This document shows positions 58,922 through 64,000 of a stretch of 64,000 nt of DNA, piece by piece. Under the pieces are notes generated by a model that did not search any database, was not told the DNA's origin, and was given only the letters and a program-made list of their open reading frames with translations. The first letter of the stretch is position 1. Each line of letters begins with the position of its first letter. The DNA comes from Flabesymbios commensalis (lineage: Eukaryota; Annelida; Polychaeta; Terebellida; Flabelligeridae): the NCBI GenBank assembly GCA_964017125.1, contig OZ024902.1:50624470-50688469 (forward strand), given 5' to 3'. The translations under genes and the position numbers were made by a program.

Positions 58922-61433
58922 GTGAAAATATAACAAAAAACTAAATATATATAACTATCATTATGACCACGAATTTGCTCCACCTAAAGCCAATACCTGT
59001 TTAGTTTTTATATCGTTCACAGGGTGACAGAAGGTGATGAGTCGATTTTAATAAAAAAATGAGTTTTTAATTCCATATCGTTCTAATTTGCCATTTAAAA
59101 AATATGTCGGTGCAGTTTAAAGCTGCATAACTGTTTTGTTTATTGCATTCAAAATATTAATCCATGGAGAATGGTGTTTTTATTTTTTATTTTACTCACC
59201 CGGTTACTGAGTTATTAAGGATTTAGGTTTTTTTTTTAATATTGTTGCCCCACCAAAACAAGCCTGATCAGAGCGAAGTAAGGAACACTGTCTGCATAAT
59301 CAGGACATTAAAAGTACCAAGTGGCAGATAACGATCATCATTGAAAAAAGTGGAAGACTTTTAATTTTATTCTTTTTTTTAAGTGGTCATAGATACAATT
59401 CACAGTAAAAATTATAATATCTCATGTCATTTAGACATATCTAGGAGTTATTTCTTTGTGTGATATGGGTAATATATGCATATAATGTCATGTCTAATTT
59501 CGGTACCGGTATGGAGAATGTCACTCACTTGAAAAATAGGACTCCATTTCAGTATGGTGCTTTTAAGTGTGGGCCAGCATCTGAGCCTTTCGTGACTTTC
59601 TTGAAGAACATTTGTATTTCTTTATTCGGTATCTCATGGGCATTTCAAAATATAGTCAAAATGCTACCAGACAATATCAGACTTTATTTTATTTTATCGT
59701 AAATTATCACATACAATGATATAAATCGCGCTATGCGGTAAAATAAAATATTATTTAAAACATCGGACTTTACTGTAACCGATTTCCAACAGTTTTTTTA
59801 CCTAGTCTCATAACGTCTACCACTGGTTATTTGGGCTTTGTATCTCAGCTAACACGAGGCATTGATCGGATGGCAGATTAATGGCAGCCCATCACTGCAG
59901 TACTAGCCCAACATTATGCCGATTCAGTTCAACGCTTAGTGTTTGCTATAAGGCTGTTTGGTGTTGTCCAATGTAACATTATATTGGCCCATAACCTTAC
60001 CACTATTACATACATACTGTACACAAACTGATTCACTACTTCATACTACTTGATGGTGTATCGCATGGTGAACTAATTCCGCTACATTTGTCTTGTTTTG
60101 GTGCACTTAAAAGGCCTTCAAGACAATATGAATGATTGTTTTGTACTTTTTAGTTTTTTTTATCGAAATAAACAAAACAGTTATGCAGCTTTAAGCATGT
60201 CTTTGAATATCACATATTTGCAAGAATCACAAGTTTGCACGGAATTGCTTGTTACCTTTTGTAGTCACAACGTATTATCTTCTTCGACAGATAATACTAC
60301 CGGGTATTCTTTTTCAATAAAATATTTTTTGCACAAGGAGCTAATTTTAAATGACACTTTTTCTGCTTGAAATATTGAACACTTAAATGTGTGTTCAATA
60401 ACAAAAGGAACTGTGTGATTGTCCGTTGCGCTTAAATTAATTTAATGCTTGTGTGACGTTTATTTATTTTTTCAACGTCACTTAATAACCATGTCGCTTA
60501 CAAAGAAAACGTTCATATCACGTAAAAAGTTGCAGCTAGTATGAATTTACACATATTTTTATTTAAAAAAAAAAAATTAATTGTACTTTCGTGAAGTTTT
60601 TATTGCATTGGGACGTTAAATAGGAAAAGTTATCAAGGTAAATGTATGCTTTTGATAGCCTCACAAAACATCCGATTTCTCATTTGCTGTCACCACATGT
60701 GTGGCGCCTTATGTCATCCAGTGGGCGATATAGTCACCAAGTGGCGTTTATCCTTACTAGCTCTGTAACGACCGCGATGGTATACCCTGATCCTGTTAAT
60801 GGGTAACATTAGGCTGGGCTACATGGCCAATATATCGTTAACACTTGCCTTTCCTCACATTGCAATTTTGGATAAGAAAACTATAATAATGTATGCTAGA
60901 TCTAAACGTTGAAACAAATATTTTAGTTTGCTATTATAATATTGTAATTCCTAAACAATGCCCATGAACTATTCTGAACACACATGAACGCATACAATGA
61001 ATCACAATAGATACGCACATAGTATGCGATATAATACAATGCAAGTGTGGAGATTTATCAGGTCGGCATGATATAAATGGCCATATAGTAAATATACGAT
61101 TGAATCACCGGGATTGGTTTAATATTCAAGTGGACCACAGTGTTTATACTTGTATAATATGATAACTGTTATATTAATATTATAAATAAAGCTAACTTTG
61201 CACAGTCAAAAACACAACTCGAAATTTTGGCAAACAGTCGAAACGTTCAAAGTGGTCCAATCGCGGGTTTATCTGATGGTGGTCCAATTTAGACAATTGT
61301 TTGATACTGAAGTTGGTCACGTGATCCACGATTGGAACATTTTCGTTTTTGTTTAGAGAAGATGTTGATTATAATCCAAGATAATAAACATACTGAAAAA
61401 TATGTTTCATGGACGACCAGCTATAAGATAAGA
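58922..61433. other. Intron 3' of the last visible PTP exon
   Basis: 2.5 kb with no exon recognised. It includes a CCCAGCA MITE, a small ATTGAACAC/GTGTGTTCAAT hairpin near 60372-60397, and CACCAC.TGTGTGGCG-like MITE debris near 60690. The 90-codon frame at 60098-60370 has no known domain. Confidence 0.5.
59844..59952. mobile_element. CCCAGCA-family hairpin MITE, degraded
   Basis: Begins CTCAGCTAACACGAGGCATTG and ends CAACGCTTAGTGTTTGCTATA as inverted ends. The centre is diverged (TGGCAG, CCATCACTGCAG, GCCCAACATT). Confidence 0.6.
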
Positions 61434-63520
61434 TAAGATGAGATAAATTTTATTTTTTAGATCGGTTCATTTCACAGAAAACATTAGCCAGAGGCTAGTC
61501 AGCCGATCGTTATTTAAAAATCAAGAATATGACAAACATAACACATCATACATCACAAATAATTGCACATATAAAACATTAAACATTCCTTAAGATTCAG
61601 ATTATAAGTCTTAAAATACACATCAGATTAATTTAAAAATACTTGTCATTTCGCAACTTTGCATTTTATCACAGATAGCTTCGTTTCCCCCTTTATGGTT
61701 ATATATTATAATAATTTGAAATACATTTGTATTATTTATATAAAAAGTTATTTATTTGCATTCAAAAATTGTTATTTCATACAAATTTACCTACTTACAT
61801 TTTTATAATTTAGTTAAATTAAATTAAAAGTACATTAAAATACATTTTATATTGAAATTTTAGGATCCCATATGGGTGTACCCATTCCATTTTTTAATAA
61901 GGACCTTAAAACTTGGTAGAGATGAAGCTGTTCTGGTTTGTATGGGGAGTGTATTATACTGTGCTTTGTACATAAATGAATTCAGACCATGTCGTGTAGA
62001 CTTCAAAGAAGGCAAAAGTAATTTTGAATTTCTGGTTGGGGTGATAAGATCTTTCAAATAAGAGGGTGCAAGGTTGTGCATAGTTTTATAAGTAAAAGTT
62101 GCAATGCTTCTTTCTCTACCAAGTTTCAAAGAGGGCAACTTAGATATGGACAGGAGACCATTATAATCACTAGTATAGTCTCCATGTAGAAATCTAAGAG
62201 CCCTTTCCTGTATTTTTTCCATCTTTGTCATACTGCCTAATCCACAGAAGTGCCAGACTACACTACAGAACTGAAAGTGGCATAGAATAAATGCACTAAA
62301 TATCGCCATTCTATTATTTTTGTTTATGAATTTAGTCGTTTGAGAACATTAAGATGATTTCCAGCTTTTTTGCAAATGTGTGATATGTGGTTTTCAAAAT
62401 TTAATTTAGAGTCTAAGTGTACACCAAGAAGTTTCACAACATCGTCTGGAATTATAGTAACATTATCAAGATCAAATGTAAAAACTTCTGTGGATTAGCA
62501 AGCATTAGATTGCGGGTGAACCATTCTATTGCATGATTTGATTCAGCCCGCAAAACTTCAAACACCTGTTGTTTTGTTGGTTGTTCTGAGCATATGGTAT
62601 TATCGTCAGCATAGTAAACTAGATCAGCCCTGGTGATGAAGTGGAACACTTTTTAACCCTTTTAAAATTCCCTTCCATTCGCTTGTAGCGTTGCCAATTT
62701 TGACCCTCTGTTGTCAATTAGTGAGGTACGATTTCAATAATAATTTTAGGCTGTTTGTGGTTATTCCATATGCAACAAGCTTTGCTATCAACAAATCATG
62801 ATGCATACAGTCAAACGCTTTGCTGAGATCCATATGAATGGCCCAAGCACATTTATTATTTCTAAAAGTTGACTTCCACTTCTCCAGCCTTTATGCTGGG
62901 GTGATCAACAAAGCCATCTTGCTTGATAGTTTTGTTTCCTATATGAGCAGCCACATTGATGTAATAGTTATTCATAACTTCGGCAACCTCCCCGTGATCT
63001 GTTATAATTCTCCCGTCCTCAAGAAGAGTTAGATCCGAACCATTATGGTGTCCTTTGTTAGTAATAAAAGATTTAACTACTTTCCAAAAAGATGACCCTT
63101 TTTGTTCATTTTGATTTAAAATAAGATCGCAATGATTTTCTTCTAATTCCGACACACATGTTTCTTTGTACTCTGTATATTTCCCAGTTTGTATCCGTTG
63201 GATTTCTAAGGAATTTTTTATAAAGCCTTTTTCTTTCCCAGATGGCCTGTTTTAAGTTTTTATTTAAGTAAGGTGCCTGGTTTGATCGAACTCTTCTTCC
63301 TTTTATAGGAGCATGTTCATCGAGGGTATCCGTAAAACCATCACAGAATAATTTCCATGCTGCATTTATGTTTTTTTAAATTTGTACAAGTTTGCATGTT
63401 ATTTCGTTCAAGATCTTCAATAAATATTTGTTTATTAAAATGTTTATATGATCTAGCTAGTGGATAACCTAACAGTATATTTTTTTCTGAATTAAAATAT
63501 TTACTTACGAGGTACACAAC
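61434..63520 (-). mobile_element. LINE of the CR1/Rex1/L2 type, 5'-truncated
   Basis: Read on the minus strand it starts inside ORF2, after the endonuclease (FNKQIFIEDLE near 63430). It passes the linker and reverse transcriptase and ends at a roughly (ATCTT)n tail near 61434-61455. Short microsatellite tails and 5' truncation are typical of CR1/L2-clade insertions. It lies in the presumed intron of the phosphatase gene in opposite orientation. Confidence 0.8.
61860..63500 (-). pseudogene. CR1/Rex-like ORF2 remnant
   Basis: Recognisable segments from the 5' side are APIKGRRVRSNQAPYLNKNL and AIWERKRLYKKFLRNPT (63330-63180), then SSFWKVVKSFITNKG and MNNYYINVAAHIGN (63155-62862). Next come the catalytic LVYYADDNTI near 62615 and IEWFTRNLMLANPQKF (62500), and last the C-terminal EKIQERALRFLHGDYTSDYN with LAPSYLKDLI (62309-61860). 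Several frame changes and stops separate these, so it is not functional. The RT palm core before YADD is poorly preserved. Confidence 0.8.
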
Positions 63521-64000
63521 TACTTTTTGGTATGGGGGCCAATCCCGGTGTAACAGTTCAGATTATCCCACCTGTTCAGGTTACCCCGAGGGTAATCTGA
63601 AACTATTTTCAAATTACCCCCTCTAGTTTCAAAATACTCCCATCAATTTTACAGGTTAATTTTCAATGATAACACTTATTACATTTTATCACATTATTGT
63701 AAACATAGTGTAAACATATTGTGAAACAGACAATCACATTATAATCAGGGGTGGGCAGGTTAAATGAGTTCTGTCGCCACAAATTGCTATTTTCAGATGC
63801 TCTCAATGGTCAATTTTTAATATTTACATTAGAGAGATTTTGCTCCTGTCGCCATATGTGGCGACCACTTGCCCACCTCTGATAATACAAGACAGACAAG
63901 ATAGTTATAAATCACATTGCATTAGTACATTTTTTGAAGACACTTTAATCTCCATAATTTTAACCCTTTGATTTCTAGGGCAACTAATCAACAACTATCT
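63521..64000. other. Right edge, with one hAT-like MITE
   Basis: No exon. GGTTACCCC/GGGTAATCTG inverted motifs occur near 63550-63620. Confidence 0.45.
63746..63881. mobile_element. hAT-like MITE, 136 bp
   Basis: Ends CAGGGGTGGGCA and TGCCCACCTCTG are inverted, with GTCGCCACA / TGTGGCGAC inner arms. ATAAT flanks both sides. A fragment of the same family (TGTGGCGACCACTTGCCCAC) lies at about 34917. Confidence 0.75.

Noticed and set aside
60098-60370. 90-codon frame as a missing phosphatase exon
   Set aside because: No ATQGP, WPD or other PTP motif, and no suitable phase-0 acceptor.

Overview
The window looks like genomic DNA of an invertebrate animal (AT-rich, intron-rich, very repeat-dense). 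A mollusc or another marine lophotrochozoan or deuterostome fits best, because one gene joins a fucolectin-type lectin domain, MEGF-like EGF modules, fibronectin III domains and a receptor tyrosine phosphatase. The phylum is inferred, not proven.

Region 1 (about 1-10.9 kb) is a minus-strand non-LTR retrotransposon (LINE) with a decayed ORF2 (endonuclease, reverse transcriptase) and an ORF1 that carries a C-terminal NADAR (YbiA-like) domain behind a coiled coil and RRM-like region. About 3.1 kb covering half of this element plus an adjacent dispersed repeat is duplicated in tandem, so the NADAR ORF occurs twice. Region 2 (10.9-15 kb) has AT-rich spacer, a large ATTC microsatellite with internal higher-order structure and a degenerate minisatellite.

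Region 3 (15.05-58.9 kb, + strand) holds the only host gene I can support: a receptor-type protein tyrosine phosphatase of at least 14 exons. They are a candidate signal-peptide exon (15.05 kb), an EGF-like exon (29.3 kb), two exons of an FTP fucolectin domain (44.0 and 47.0 kb), a Cys-rich and an EGF exon (48.5-48.9 kb), three exons for two FN3 domains (49.4-50.4 kb), a transmembrane exon (50.7 kb), a juxtamembrane exon (55.6 kb) and the first three exons of the phosphatase domain (57.8-58.9 kb). All splice phases agree, giving 690 codons before the last visible donor. The catalytic exons must lie beyond 64 kb.

The introns of that gene are packed with mobile DNA: hairpin MITEs, elements with TTAA, TA, ATAA or 8-bp target duplications, tRNA-derived SINEs whose tails run into ATTC microsatellites, a CTT/CTC microsatellite, degenerate satellites, and a 2.9-kb element bounded by perfect 8-bp target duplications that contains about 38 copies of a perfect GTACGTAC-centred palindrome. 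Region 4 (61.4-63.5 kb) is a second, 5'-truncated minus-strand LINE of the CR1/Rex1/L2 type, inside or next to the same gene.
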